Shown: piece by piece, positions 12,207 through 22,381 of the stretch
How positions within the stretch are numbered: the first letter of the stretch is position 1
How the letters are laid out: every line of letters begins with the position of its first letter
Source: Lepus europaeus
Lineage: Eukaryota > Chordata > Mammalia > Lagomorpha > Leporidae
Assembly: GCF_033115175.1 (NCBI RefSeq)
Contig: NC_084827.1
Coordinates: 24,236,001 to 24,300,000, forward strand
Direction: 5' to 3'
Length of the DNA: 64,000 nucleotides
Program-made: the position numbers and the translations under genes
Notes under the pieces: generated by a model
What the model was told of the DNA's origin: nothing
The model's database searches: none
Seen by the model: only the letters and a program-made list of their open reading frames with translations

Positions 12207-13124
12207 GGAGGCGGCAAGATGGCGGAATAGGCAGGAAGCACACTTAGTCCGGGGGGAGAGAAAGTTTAATATAAATGGAGATACTGTAGTGTCAAGGAAG
12301 AGTAGGGGATGAAACAGCAGAGGAAACTCTTCCGGAACTAGTGATTCACAGTGGACCTGCGTGGAGAGCGTGGGAGCCCAAGTTCGGGACACCAGCGGCA
12401 GACTCAACGCACCAGCGCTGGAACGCGAGGTGAGCCGAACCTCCATAGCCCGAGATACCAGCAGGCAAGCGGAAAGAGGAGGCTAGAGGGAACGAGGCTT
12501 GAAACTCCGTGGGGAAAAGTTCACCAGGCTAACTAGAAGAGAGAGAAAAAAAAAATAAAAAAAGTGACTGATACGGACACAAGTTTCTCTCTCTCCGCTC
12601 ACCTCTCACAGGCGAGCAAGACAGAGCAGGCGCCATTTTGGACATACGTCATAAGCAGGGCGACCTCAGGTCTGCACCAGCCCTGAGCCTAGCAGAAAAA
12701 CCTGACTCTGTGGGGAGGGGTGAAATAACAGGAGATTAGCATCTAAATTGGCAACCCAGTGGGAGACTGCAGGAGAATTGGAGCCCACACTGAGGGCAAA
12801 AGAGATTCCCTGTGTGGACCTTGGGAAAGAGCTTCCGATCTCTGGCTCCTGTGGGTATATCATTTGCCTGCTAACTACCTCCAATTACGTTCAGCTGTGC
12901 GGAATTACTTCCCTTTTAAATCAAAAAAAGAAAGAGAGATTTACCACACCTAACCTGGGAGTGTCATCCTTGACACACCCTCAACCCTGAGGAACCAAAC
13001 ACAGCTCTCAGTCCACACCCATCTCAAGCCTCTAAGGCTCCATTGAAAGCAGACAGTCCACTTAATATAGAGCCATAGTGTAACAAGAAAAAACACCACA
13101 GTGAAGAAACCAAATATCTCCAAC
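12207..13124 (+). promoter_or_regulatory. L1 5'UTR / internal promoter region
   Basis: The GC-richer leader begins GGAGGCGGCAAGATGGCGGAATAGG at 12207. Known L1 5'UTRs act as internal RNA polymerase II promoters. CAAGATGGCGG at 12215-12225 matches the YY1-type motif found at the same place in other mammalian L1s, where it positions transcription initiation. Retention of the very 5' tip means the copy is full length at its 5' end. Confidence 0.75.
12215..12225 (+). promoter_or_regulatory. candidate YY1 site at element 5' tip
   Basis: CAAGATGGCGG, 9 bp from the first base of the element; same position class as in human L1. Binding is inferred from the motif. Confidence 0.6.
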
Positions 13125-14162
13125 ATGCCAAACAACAAACGCAAAAACCAAGCTAACAAGAACAAGGAAGAAACTATGACGCCCCCAAATGAAAAAGACA
13201 CCCCAATTCAAGATTATGAAGATGATGAGATCGAAGAAATGCAAGAAGCGGATCTCAAAAAATTGATAAGAACATTAAGAAGTTCTCAAAAACAAATTCT
13301 TGAACTACAGAAATCCTTCATGGACAAGATAGAAAATCTCTCTCGTGAAAGTGAAATATTAAGGAGGAATCAAAATGAAATGAAACAACTAGTGGAACAA
13401 GAAACTCTGATAGTGACTAGAAATCATAATGAAATGAAGAGTTCAATAGATCAAATGACAAACACATTAGAGAGCCTTAAAAACAGAATGGGCGAAGCAG
13501 AAGAGAGAATATCAGACTTAGAAGACAGAGAACAGGAAAGGAAACAGGCAAACCAAAGAAAAGAAGAAGAAATTAGAAATCTAAAAAATATTGTCAGGAA
13601 TTTACAGGATACTATTAAAAAACCCAACATTCGTGTTCTAGGAGTTCCTGAAGGCATGGAGAGGGAGAAAGGATTAGAAGGCATTTTCAGTGAGATACTA
13701 GCAGAAAATTTCCCAGGTTTGGAGAAGGACAGAGGCATCTTAGTACAGGAAGCCTATAGAACCCCTAATAAACATGACCAAAAGAGATCCTCACCACGAC
13801 ATGTTGTAATCAAACTCACCACAGTGAAACATAAAGAAAAGATCCTAAAAGGTGCAAGAGAGAAACGTCGGATCACTCTTAGAGGATCTCCAATTAGACT
13901 CACAGCAGACTTCTCATCAGAAACCCTACAAGCTAGAAGGGAATGGCGAGACATAGCCCAGGTACTAAGAGAGAAAAACTGCCAGCCCAGAATATTATAT
14001 CCTGCAAAGCTCTCATTTGTGAATGAAGGTGAAATTAAGACTTTTCATAGCAAACAGAAACTGAAAGAATTTGTTGCCACTCATCCTGCCCTGCAAAAGA
14101 TGCTTAAAGATGTGTTACACACAGAAACACAGAAACATGGTCACCAATATGAAAGAAGGTAA
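13125..14162 (+). CDS. intact L1 ORF1p (RNA-binding coiled-coil chaperone), 345 aa
   Basis: ORF1p is the trimeric RNA-binding protein of L1 ribonucleoprotein particles. The start is the ATG at 13125 (M-P-N-N-K-R-K); an upstream GTG at 13101 is in frame but not a likely start. A basic/acidic N-terminal tail (1-45) precedes a long heptad-rich coiled coil (about 45-165), which contains two NxNEMK repeats at residues 82-87 and 101-106. An RRM-like domain (about 166-250) starts at KKPNIRVLGVPEG. The C-terminal domain (about 250-330) has SPIRLTADF, ETLQARREW, QPRILYPAKLSF and EGEIKTFHSKQKLKE. There is no stop or frameshift, unlike the decayed copy at 2252-3281, so it is recent or maintained. No ORF2 follows. 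Confidence 0.92.
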   Translation: MPNNKRKNQANKNKEETMTPPNEKDTPIQDYEDDEIEEMQEADLKKLIRTLRSSQKQILELQKSFMDKIENLSRESEILRRNQNEMKQLVEQETLIVTRNHNEMKSSIDQMTNTLESLKNRMGEAEERISDLEDREQERKQANQRKEEEIRNLKNIVRNLQDTIKKPNIRVLGVPEGMEREKGLEGIFSEILAENFPGLEKDRGILVQEAYRTPNKHDQKRSSPRHVVIKLTTVKHKEKILKGAREKRRITLRGSPIRLTADFSSETLQARREWRDIAQVLREKNCQPRILYPAKLSFVNEGEIKTFHSKQKLKEFVATHPALQKMLKDVLHTETQKHGHQYERR

Positions 14163-16290
14163 AGGAAGGAAACCTCACAGCAAAAGATCACAGGAAGCTC
14201 AATTTCTCTTTGACATAGAATTAAACTCTGATGCTCTGTTAAAGCAATGTGTTAAAGTAATCTATTATGTTCTCTTGATGTCTGTTAAATTCTAATTGTT
14301 CAAAAACAGCTGAATTTTTATTAAGAGCTATGGGCTATTTAAATATGTGCTTTTTTAAAAAATTTGAATATCTGCTGCTCATAAAACTAAAGCGTTGTTG
14401 GTTCTGTGTTTAGCTGTCCTCCTATAGGTTCCTATGGACTTTTTCCAGCCACTTTTATTGTATTCAGTACTTTGGGATGGATCTGTAAACAGATGAAGCC
14501 AATAATGTATTAACAGTACCAACTGAGAGAAAGTATGGTTAACTGAGGTTACTAAAAAGAAAAAGCAATTCAAATCAATTGGCAATCTACAAAAAGAGTT
14601 AAAGATTTTAAAAGCTATTATTAAAATTGCTATATTGGTCTATTATGCTATATTATATGTGTGTACATATTGTATGTCCACATGGGGAAATTTTATTAAG
14701 AGTTTTATTTTAAATGGCTTATAGATAAGATTGTCCATAAATTTAAGCTGCTAAAATCAATCAAAGATACATTTTAATTTGTGGGACCTGAATCTGTGTA
14801 TCATATGTTTTAGACTTGTTGGTAGAAAGAAACTAAAAACATTTTAGATGGTTGTGCTTAAGTTTACTGGCTAAACAAACTACACCATGTTAGATATTTA
14901 AGAGGTGTTTTCAAATACATGATTCTTAAAATTTATAGAAGGCATTGGACCTTCTGGTAAATGTTTTCTTAAGTTGTTATCTAATGGTTGAAACGGTTTG
15001 CTAAGTATTCATGTGATATTGCTATTGTCAGCAAGTGATCTAGGACTTGCTCCCTCATTTCTCTATTCTAAGCCCAACTTCTTCTTTCATTTCTCTATTC
15101 TCTTCAAGGTAGGAAACTAATTCTATTATGAAGGAATCTGTAGGATGCACAATTTAATCTTTAGACCTTATAAAAGAGATGGCTAACATTTTTCTGCAAT
15201 AGCATAGCCAAAATAAGAACTCAAATAATAATCTCATAGCTAGATTCACTTCGCCATCAGCGAAGTATACAGTAAGTAGAAAAAACCTCCCTTTCAGACC
15301 AAAGGGAAAGAAAGTTTTAAAGTGAGAATATAATTTTCCTCATGGGCATTGTCTACCTTAGAAAAACTACTACAGAACATGCCTGTGACTATAGACTTGT
15401 AGTTCAGGCCACCGAAGATTAGAGATGGGAAACGGGCACTCCCTTGACTTGCATCCTCTGGTCTGCTTTAACACAAACCAGGAGGAAAAGAAAGCTCGGC
15501 ATCAGAAGCAATGGGTGGCAGGCCTATTAATGGCTGATCTGTACAGTGATCTGCCCTCAAGGAGACCCAACAGGCCAGTCCACTGCAGTGGCTTTCCATG
15601 AGGTAAGCCTGGGCTTCAGCAGAAGTCAGCTTGTGAAGAGCCCTGGCAGCTCTGCCAAGAGTTGGATCACTGGAAATGGACCTGCCCTGGAGTCGAAGGA
15701 TGCCCAGGTCAGAGCCACAGATCTTATTGGCTCTAAGCTGAAAAGCCCTTCACTCAGCCCAACTTCCAAAGTGACCACTGCAGCTGAGGGGATGGTCAAG
15801 TAGGGTCAGCAACATTGCAGGCAGAACTGTACATTTCTTGTTAGAGATGTCCCCTGCCTTTACCTGGCCAGCTCTCCTCCCAGGCCAGCCAAGTAATGAA
15901 AGTCAACAGAGTGCCTTCCCCTAGGAGGTTCACACCTCCCTTAGGATATACCCCATGTGAAGAGATAGATAGGTCTGGGCCTCTGAATTTACAAGGCCTA
16001 AAGCCCACCAGATGATTATCAAGCCCCTTCTATCAGGTTCTATTTGCCTCTCAATCAGAAAACTTAATTGTAGCTTAGACAGCACCTTTCTTAGCTCCTC
16101 TAATAATGACTCTGTCCTTTGTTCTAGGCCCTGTCTAGTGCACTTGGGCCTCATTCCTTTGTAATCATAACCTCTACTCTACCACCAATGGCTCTACTCC
16201 CAACATGTGTGTACTGATGGTCCTCTTCCCCACTTAATGCTGTATAATTGTTCAAACCTGGTAAATGCCACTCTTAGGATCATTGGTTAC
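14163..16290 (+). other. non-L1 body of the composite element
   Basis: L1 spacer similarity (compare the complement of about 2210-2255) continues for about 40 nt after the ORF1 stop, to the motif AAAGATCACAGGAAG and the few bases after it, then is lost near 14204. From there to about 16290, where L1 3'UTR similarity resumes (ACCTTGTCTAAATATGATCAG), no L1 ORF2 motif is seen on either strand. 14200-15130 is AT-rich and featureless; 15300-16200 is GC-richer and contains the gag-like relic below. Longest ORF 85 codons. Confidence 0.7.
15480..15810 (+). pseudogene. possible endogenous-retrovirus gag nucleocapsid relic inside the composite element
   Basis: From 15632, one frame reads C-E-E-P-W-Q-L-C-Q-E-L-D-H-W-K-W-T-C-P. 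This fits a retroviral CCHC zinc knuckle (C-X2-C-X4-H-X4-C) in which the first Cys is replaced by Trp (TGG), followed by Cys-rich G-C-P-G. Spacing and the H-W-K-x-x-C-P context suggest a class I ERV nucleocapsid, decayed: the frame is closed by stops on both sides. This is a weak, motif-based assignment with no alignment behind it. If true, the composite joins L1 and retroviral sequence. Confidence 0.35.
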
Positions 16291-16770
16291 TATCCTCACT
16301 CTGTCTTTTATGACCTTGTCTAAATATGATCAGAGTCGGTGAACTTGGAAGGCTTCCATAGCCTTGGCAACTCATGACGACAGCCTAGGATGGTTACTGG
16401 CGCCATAAACTAGAGTGTCAATTTGTTGGGTCAACAACAGGAGCCACTGTGCACTTGCTCCTCATGTGGGATCTCTGTCCTTAATGTGCTGTACATTGTG
16501 ATTTCATGCTATAACTAGTACTCAAACAGTATGTTTCACTTTGTGTTTCTATGTGGGTGCAAACTGTTGAAATCTTTATACTAAATTGATCTTCTGTATA
16601 TAAAGAGAATTGAAAATGAATCTTGATGCAAATGGAAGGGGAGAGGGAGCGGGAGGGGGGAGGTTTGCGGGTGGGAGGGAAGTTATTGGGGGGGGAAGCC
16701 ATTGTAATCCATAAGCTGTACACTGGAAATTTATATTCATTAAATAAAAGTTAAAAAAAAAAAAAAAAAA
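16290..16770 (+). repeat. rabbit-type L1 3'UTR and poly(A) tail
   Basis: The same sequence class recurs at 46760-46959 and 56965-57555 (sense) and at 27112-27770 and 27770-29330 (antisense). Conserved blocks: GGCTTCCATAGCCTTGGCAA, a G-rich tract (16635-16700), AGCCATTGTAATCCATAAGC, and ATTCATTAAATAAAAG. AATAAA at 16743-16748 precedes the A tail. Confidence 0.9.
16635..16700 (+). other. G-rich tract with quadruplex potential in L1 3'UTR
   Basis: Multiple runs of three to eight G separated by short loops; equivalent tracts occur at 46836-46895 and 57440-57500, and as C-rich complements at 27165-27235 and 27835-27895. Confidence 0.6.
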
Positions 16771-16795
16771 CATATGTACAAAAAACATATGTACA

Positions 16796-17340
16796 TGCAT
16801 ACATAGCAAGACAGGCAAATACTCATATTTCCAGATGAAGATGATGCAACGCCTATAAAATTTTAGGGAAAAGAAGCATTGTGAGATAAATTTCTTCAGA
16901 CACTCAAATTACAAAATAAGCATGTAAGGAAAGATAAACATATCCTAACTTTTGGTAGAAAGAGACATACTAGCTTCAGTGAATTTTCTTGCAAGCTTCT
17001 AGCAGGTTAAAAAAAGATTAATAAATAGAGCCAGATTTAGAAATTAGACTCCCCTGTTTATTCTGAGCCTCTACTTTCATTCAGTCTACCAGGTGCATTG
17101 TTTTACTTGAATTTATCAATCAATATGAGTGAACTTTCTCGTTTTCCCCACTATATAATGCAGTATGAATTTCCTACTGCACTATATTATACAGTGTTTA
17201 GGCATTGTGAATTTCAGCCCAAATTTTATATAAAAAACTATGGTCAATTGAATTTTCCCTCAAGGTAGACTTTCCTAAAAACGTGCTTTGAAAAAAAGAT
17301 TTATGACAATGTATATCTCCTCATCTTTCCTAGAAATATT
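16796..17340. other. intergenic sequence, nothing recognised
   Basis: No gene or assignable repeat. Confidence 0.5.
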
Positions 17341-17341
17341 T

Positions 17342-17553
17342 TTTGAAAGAGGAAATCCAAATGGCCAACAGACACATGAAAAAATGTTCAAGATCACTAG
17401 CAATCAGAGAAATGCAAATCAAAACCACAATGAGGTTCCATCTCACCCCGGCGAGAATGGCTCACATTCAGAAATCTACCAACAACAGATGCTGGAGAGG
17501 ATGTGGGGAAAAAGGGACACTAACCCACTGTTGGTGGGAATTCAAGTAGAATT
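17342..17553 (+). mobile_element. internal fragment of L1 ORF2, no 3'UTR or tail
   Basis: About 95 percent similar by eye to 29555-29750 (same run of GAGGAAATCCAAATG, CAACAGACACATG, CCACAATGAGGTT, GGAGAGGATGTGGGG, CACTGTTGGTGGGAATTC). It ends abruptly with no poly(A), inside an older relic. Confidence 0.85.
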
Positions 17554-17985
17554 TCTAGAGATGAGAACTACAATGTCTAAGATGGAAAATGTACTGGATG
17601 GGATTCATGACAGAATTGCAGAAGACAAGGTTAGTGAAACTGCAGACATGGCATAGAAAGTATCTAAAATACACAGAAAAAAAGACAACCAAAATTAGAA
17701 ATCAGAGCTCCACAAAGCTAGAAAACAGCTTCAGGTAACCAAATACTTGTGCTATTGAACACTCCAAAAGTGAAGAGAGAGGGCACAGTGGGCTAGAAAA
17801 AAATTTGAAGAAAAAAAATCACTGAAACATTTTACAAATTAAATTAAAACTGTAAATCTACAGATCTAGAAATCATAATAAACACAAAGCACAAAAACAC
17901 ATGAAGAATAATGTACTGATACATTATAATCAAACTGCTTGTAATGATCGTAAGTGCAAAATTTTAAAAGCATACAAAATATGTA
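17554..17985 (+). mobile_element. ancient L1/HAL1-like ORF1 relic
   Basis: Diverged sequence resembling the coiled-coil to RRM part of old mammalian L1/HAL1 ORF1 (GAAAATGTACTGGATGGGATT, 'attgcagaagacaaggttagtgaa', 'aaaattttaaaagca'). Multiple stops. The assignment is from remembered family features, without alignment. Confidence 0.45.
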
Positions 17986-18640
17986 AGGAATACAAATCAA
18001 AATCACAGTAAGAGACCACAACTGCTGGAATAGCTGGAACTCAGAAAGTTGACCACAACAAGTGTTTGTGTTGCTTGTGGGGTTGTAGAAGGGTACAACC
18101 ACTGTGGAAGAACTTCAGCAACTTTGTGCTAAGTTCATTACATACCTTCTGTGTAGCCCAACCATGCCACCCAGATGCTCAATTAGGCACATTCTTCAAA
18201 CAGGAGAGTCTGCTGAGTTACTGTTGTGTTGTCACTTGCTACACTGAAACCCTGGGCCCTTTCAAAGCAGTAAGCTGGGTTGAATGTAGAGAAATGAGAT
18301 CATACGTCCCCACAAAGACTTACATGTGAATGCTTTCAGTAGCTTTGCTTGTAATTTTTAAAAAATTAAGCATTTCAGATGTCCCTTTATAGATGAATGG
18401 GTAAACTAATGATGGTATATCTATACCTTGGAATCTAATTCAACAATAAGAATGAATGAAATATTGATGCATGCAATAGCAGGAACAAATTGCTGTGTGT
18501 AAGAAGCCAGATATAAAAGAAAATATGTGATTTAATTTAATAAAAATTCTAGAATATGGATATAATCTATAACAAAAATAGATCAGTGTTGGCCTTAAGC
18601 TTGAAGAGAGCTGGAAAGATGGGCATTCTAAATTCAAATA
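17986..18640 (+). mobile_element. old L1 3' fragment (ORF2 C-terminal region)
   Basis: Order of motifs follows the L1 ORF2 end: 'tacaaatcaaaatcacag', 'gtggggttgtagaagggtacaacc', a 'gatgaatgggtaaac' block, 'tatctataccttggaatct', then 'gaatgaatgaaat'. Strongly diverged. Confidence 0.55.
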
Positions 18641-20520
18641 ATGATAATAATCTTTCCATGGTTCCAGCACTGTTTATGCCCTTAGTCTCTCAAAACCCAA
18701 TGTTTCCTGGAACATATCCTGCTACCTACAAGGTAGATTGTCCTTTATACCTTTTAGTTCTCAGCAAGAGATCAGTGCCTTCACATGCTCTTCCCGAATC
18801 TCCCAGTATGAATTTGGTCATTCATCCTTGAATATCCTCTATTATAGCACACACTACAATTTATTATAGATATCTATTTCTTTTCTTATAAACATAATCA
18901 GATTGTAATCTTGCTATAGTAAGATACTACCTTTGTTTTATTTCCCATTGCATTCTCAGAAATTAATATCACTAATGGAGTAGAAACCTAGAAAATGTTC
19001 AATTGGTGAATGACTTATGAAAGATGTCTTTGCAGTGAGGTCAAATATTCTGGACATTGGTGGTGGTGCAGATGGAGAACCAAGATTCTGAGTCACATAT
19101 ATCTCTATGCAGGAGTTTTCTCAGGAACTGTTTTTGGTAACAACACTTATAGAGGATCAGGGAAACAGAACTGGACAGAAAGAGAAGTTGAACTGCAATA
19201 TATTTGCAGAAGTGTCCTCAGCTGAATTCACGGGGCCTCTCAAAGTTGAATGGGCTTCTTTGTATTCAAATAGAGGCAAAAGGACTGGGCCTTAGTAACT
19301 CCATATCTGCTACTCCAAATATTGAGAGAAACTTTGAATGAGGGAGCTCATGTTTTCCCAAGGACAATCCCTAAAGAAGGCTCAGGTGTGAGCCCTCAGT
19401 TTATAGCATACTCAGTAGCTGGGGAAAGAGTCTTGAATTTGAACTGAGATCTTAGACTATGAACATATATATCACATAGTGGGTGAGGCAATGCAGTTCA
19501 ATGAGACAATGATGTAGAATAGGACTTGTGTTGCCCTAGGAATCTGGTGAGTAGAATGTCATGTTCTAAACCTTTGCTGTATATAAAGCTGATACTCTCA
19601 GAACTATTTCTAATATGCAGTGCAAAAAGCATTAAGTTAACCTTTCCAGCTAAAGAAGATGCACTAGAAGTGCCAAATGACTTACAATTTAAAGTGTTCT
19701 AACAGAAATAAACATTGACTCTATAGAGAAGAAAATGTGAGAGACAGTTTTTGGGCTAAAAAGAATGACATTTAACTACTACAGAATTTTGTAATTATGC
19801 AAATAAATTTCAAGAGATAAAAATCTCTGGGACCATGAGATTGATGTGAGTTTATGTTTCTCTCCCACATTCCTTATTGATATTTAACATTCTTCAATGA
19901 CATCAAGATTGCTTCATATTAAAAACGTGACTTTGTTGACTTGTTCAACAATTTCCATATCCTTCTGTTAAAAATCTTTCTCACAGTTCACAGCAAAAAA
20001 TTTCTCTACAAATTATTTTCAAAACTTTTTTGTCATTGAAACTGAATTTCTCACAGATGGTGATAAAATAACCCTTTTAAAATTTCTTCTAAAAGGGAAT
20101 GCAGGAACACTTCTACCAATGAAATGGTTTCTATTTTATTCTAGTTCCATCTCCTTCTGCTATGCAGCTCTCAATCTGGCCTCTGCATGGAGAACAGAGT
20201 ATGTAAAACACAATGCCAGAAGCACAAAGGGTGTTGATCAAATTTTCCTTCTGATTGAAATAACAAATTTTAGACTTTTTTAAAATGAAAGGCAGCCTCT
20301 AATAAGACTTACACAGTGTATTTCCTTTTTTGATGCTCTGTACAGTGATAGCTATGGCATGGATGTGGTTTGTCTTAGTATGGAAGCTAATGGAAATTTT
20401 AAGAAGTGGCCTAGAGGGAGATCCTTTAGGTACTTGGGAGTGTATCCTCAAAAAGGATTAAGGCATTTGTGATTAGACCCCCAAATAGTTCTCATGGAAC
20501 ACACAGGGAAAACTCAGTTG
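18641..20520. other. intergenic sequence, nothing recognised
   Basis: No gene seen; short ORFs only. Confidence 0.5.
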
Positions 20521-20815
20521 GAGTTCTGGGCACCTTGCTTCAGCTAAGACTGACCCTGGCTGTTTCTAGCCATTTGGGGTATGTACCAGTGGAGGGAAGA
20601 TCTATATCCCTCTGCCCCTCTGCCTCTCCTTCCCCTCCCTCTCCCCCTCTCTCTCCTCCTCTGCCTCTCCTTCCCCTCCCTCTCCCCCTCTCCCTCTTCC
20701 TCTCCCCTTTTCCTTCTCTCTCTCTCTCTCTTTCTCTTTCTCTCTTTCTCTCTTTCTTTCCCTTTCCCTCTGTGTGTTTCTGTGTCCCTCTGTATCTGTA
20801 ATTCTACTTAGAAAT
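20520..20815 (+). repeat. 3' part of an old CSINE with an expanded pyrimidine tract
   Basis: CSINE-like 'tgaccctggctgtttctagccatttgggg' (20550-20580) leads into a nearly pure C/T tract at about 20605-20785. Inside it, a block starting TGCCTCTCCTTCCCCTCCCT is repeated with a 41-bp period (20621 and 20662). Long Pro/Leu/Ser ORFs here are low-complexity artefacts. Confidence 0.65.
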
Positions 20816-22019
20816 AAACATGAAAAAATTTAATGGCCACATGGGTATCAACATTTATTCTTTTACTTTACTCATGAACTAGAGTTGAGATATTTGTAAG
20901 ATCCCAGAATGTCATTGATCTATAGGGTTCAGCAAAATTTGACTCTCCTACTTGTTGTGTGTGATGGACTTTGTACTGCACTTGGGAATTTCTCTGCTAA
21001 AGATCCCTTCCATTAACTTTGCATCCCATTTGGTCAGTGTAGTTAGAAGCATTTTCCTAATTTGGAAAGATGTATCTACTTTTATCTTTACCGTGTACCT
21101 TAAGAGCGATAGGTACCACCTGGGAGCTCGTTGGAAATGCACTCTTAGGCCTGTGTAAGGCATATGAAATCTGAATATGAACTTTAAAAAGATTGCAGCT
21201 GATTTATGTGCATATTAAAGTAAGAGAACCGCTGTGACGTAATGCCAAGTAGAACCCAGAGGAAATATCACAGAGTGTGTGTTACTTAGAAATTCTGTTC
21301 TCTTTACTCTGTTGTGTTTATCTTCCATTGATTAGTTGATTTGACATCAGAATTATAAATAGAAGAAAAGCATTGAGTACCTTAAGCCAGAGTAGGTAAA
21401 GAGCCTCTTGAAACTTACTACCCATCCCTGACCCCAAAGGACCCAATAATGCACAGTGGGCCTTTGTCCCTGCTCTCTGCAACATCTCTGGGAACCCTGG
21501 TGTGGTGATGTCAGCTGGCTGATGATTTAGTGACTCATAGTTTCAGTCTCAGTGGCAGAATCAACAGTAAAAATGGGACTGCATCTGCATTTACATTCTT
21601 TTTTAATCACTGAGAATTATTTAGCAATAAACTGTTTTTCGGGTTTTGATGACAAAAAATTATCAAAGTTACCATTAACAAAATAGGCTCTGACATCAAT
21701 GATACAGGAAGGTTTCATTTTTTCCCCTTAATATTTGTGGGTGGGAAGAATAGACAGCTTGTTCCAGAATCATGTTTAATTGGTCTTGAACTTTTTAGAT
21801 TACTTTTAAATTCACATTTCTTCTGTCACTTAAGGATATCAAACATACAATAATATATGTTCCCTTAGCTCCATTATTTGATAGATTTGTAGGATTTTAC
21901 CACATGTAAATTCCAAGGTATCTTAAATACTACCAAATTCTGGGGAGAGAGGCATAGAATAAACCAGGATGAATCACCTGTCTGGTTCTGACCTAATAGC
22001 TGCAGTCTGAAGGTAAGTG
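20816..22019. other. intergenic sequence, nothing recognised
   Basis: No gene or repeat could be assigned. Confidence 0.5.
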
Positions 22020-22381
22020 ATATAAACAAAGATGATGGGGCCTGCGCTGTGGCGTAGTGGGTAAAGCTGTAGCCTGCAGTGCAGGTGTCCCATATGGGTA
22101 CCGGTTTGAGTCCCAGCTGTTCCACTTCTGATCCAGCTCTTGGCTATGGCCTGGGAAAGCAACAGAAGATGGCCCAAGTCCTTTGGCCCCTGCACCTGTG
22201 TGGAAAACACAGAAGAAGCTCCTGGATCCTGGCTTTGGATCAGCTGAGCTCTGGCCATTGTGGTCATTTGGGGAGTGAACCAGCAGAATGGAAGATCTCT
22301 CTCGCTCTCGCTCTACCTCTCTCTGTAACTCTGTCTTTCAAATAAATAAAATGAGTCTTTAAAAAATATAAACAAAGATGA
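22020..22381 (+). mobile_element. CSINE, full length
   Basis: The 16-bp perfect TSD ATATAAACAAAGATGA lies at 22020-22035 and 22366-22381. The head GGGGCCTGCGCTGTGGCG and tail CTTTCAAATAAATAAAATGAG are intact. Confidence 0.96.

Larger units (their letters stand above)
12193..16780 (+). mobile_element. composite ORF1-only L1-type retrotransposon (HAL1-like) with TSD
   Basis: A single insertion about 4.56 kb long, from 12207 to the A tail at about 16753-16770. It is flanked by a perfect 14-bp TSD, AAAACATATGTACA (12193-12206 and 16767-16780). In order it holds an L1 5'UTR (12207-13124), intact ORF1 (13125-14162), about 40 nt of normal post-ORF1 spacer, about 2.1 kb of non-L1 sequence (14204 to about 16290), and an L1 3'UTR with poly(A) signal. 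No endonuclease or reverse transcriptase sequence is present. ORF1-only L1 derivatives (HAL1, half-L1) are known in mammals; whether this exact architecture is a described family is unknown to me. It would need ORF2p in trans. Confidence 0.85.

Noticed and set aside
13101-13124. GTG at 13101 as the ORF1 start
   Set aside because: Non-ATG start in a vertebrate; the ATG at 13125 gives the M-P-N-N start that is also visible in the decayed copy at 3281.
15546-15803. 85-codon ORF as a host-derived exon in the composite element
   Set aside because: No recognised protein; the overlapping frame with the knuckle-like motif explains the GC-rich coding look better.
20469-20811. ORFs rich in Pro, Leu and Ser
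   Set aside because: Product of the pyrimidine microsatellite, not a protein.
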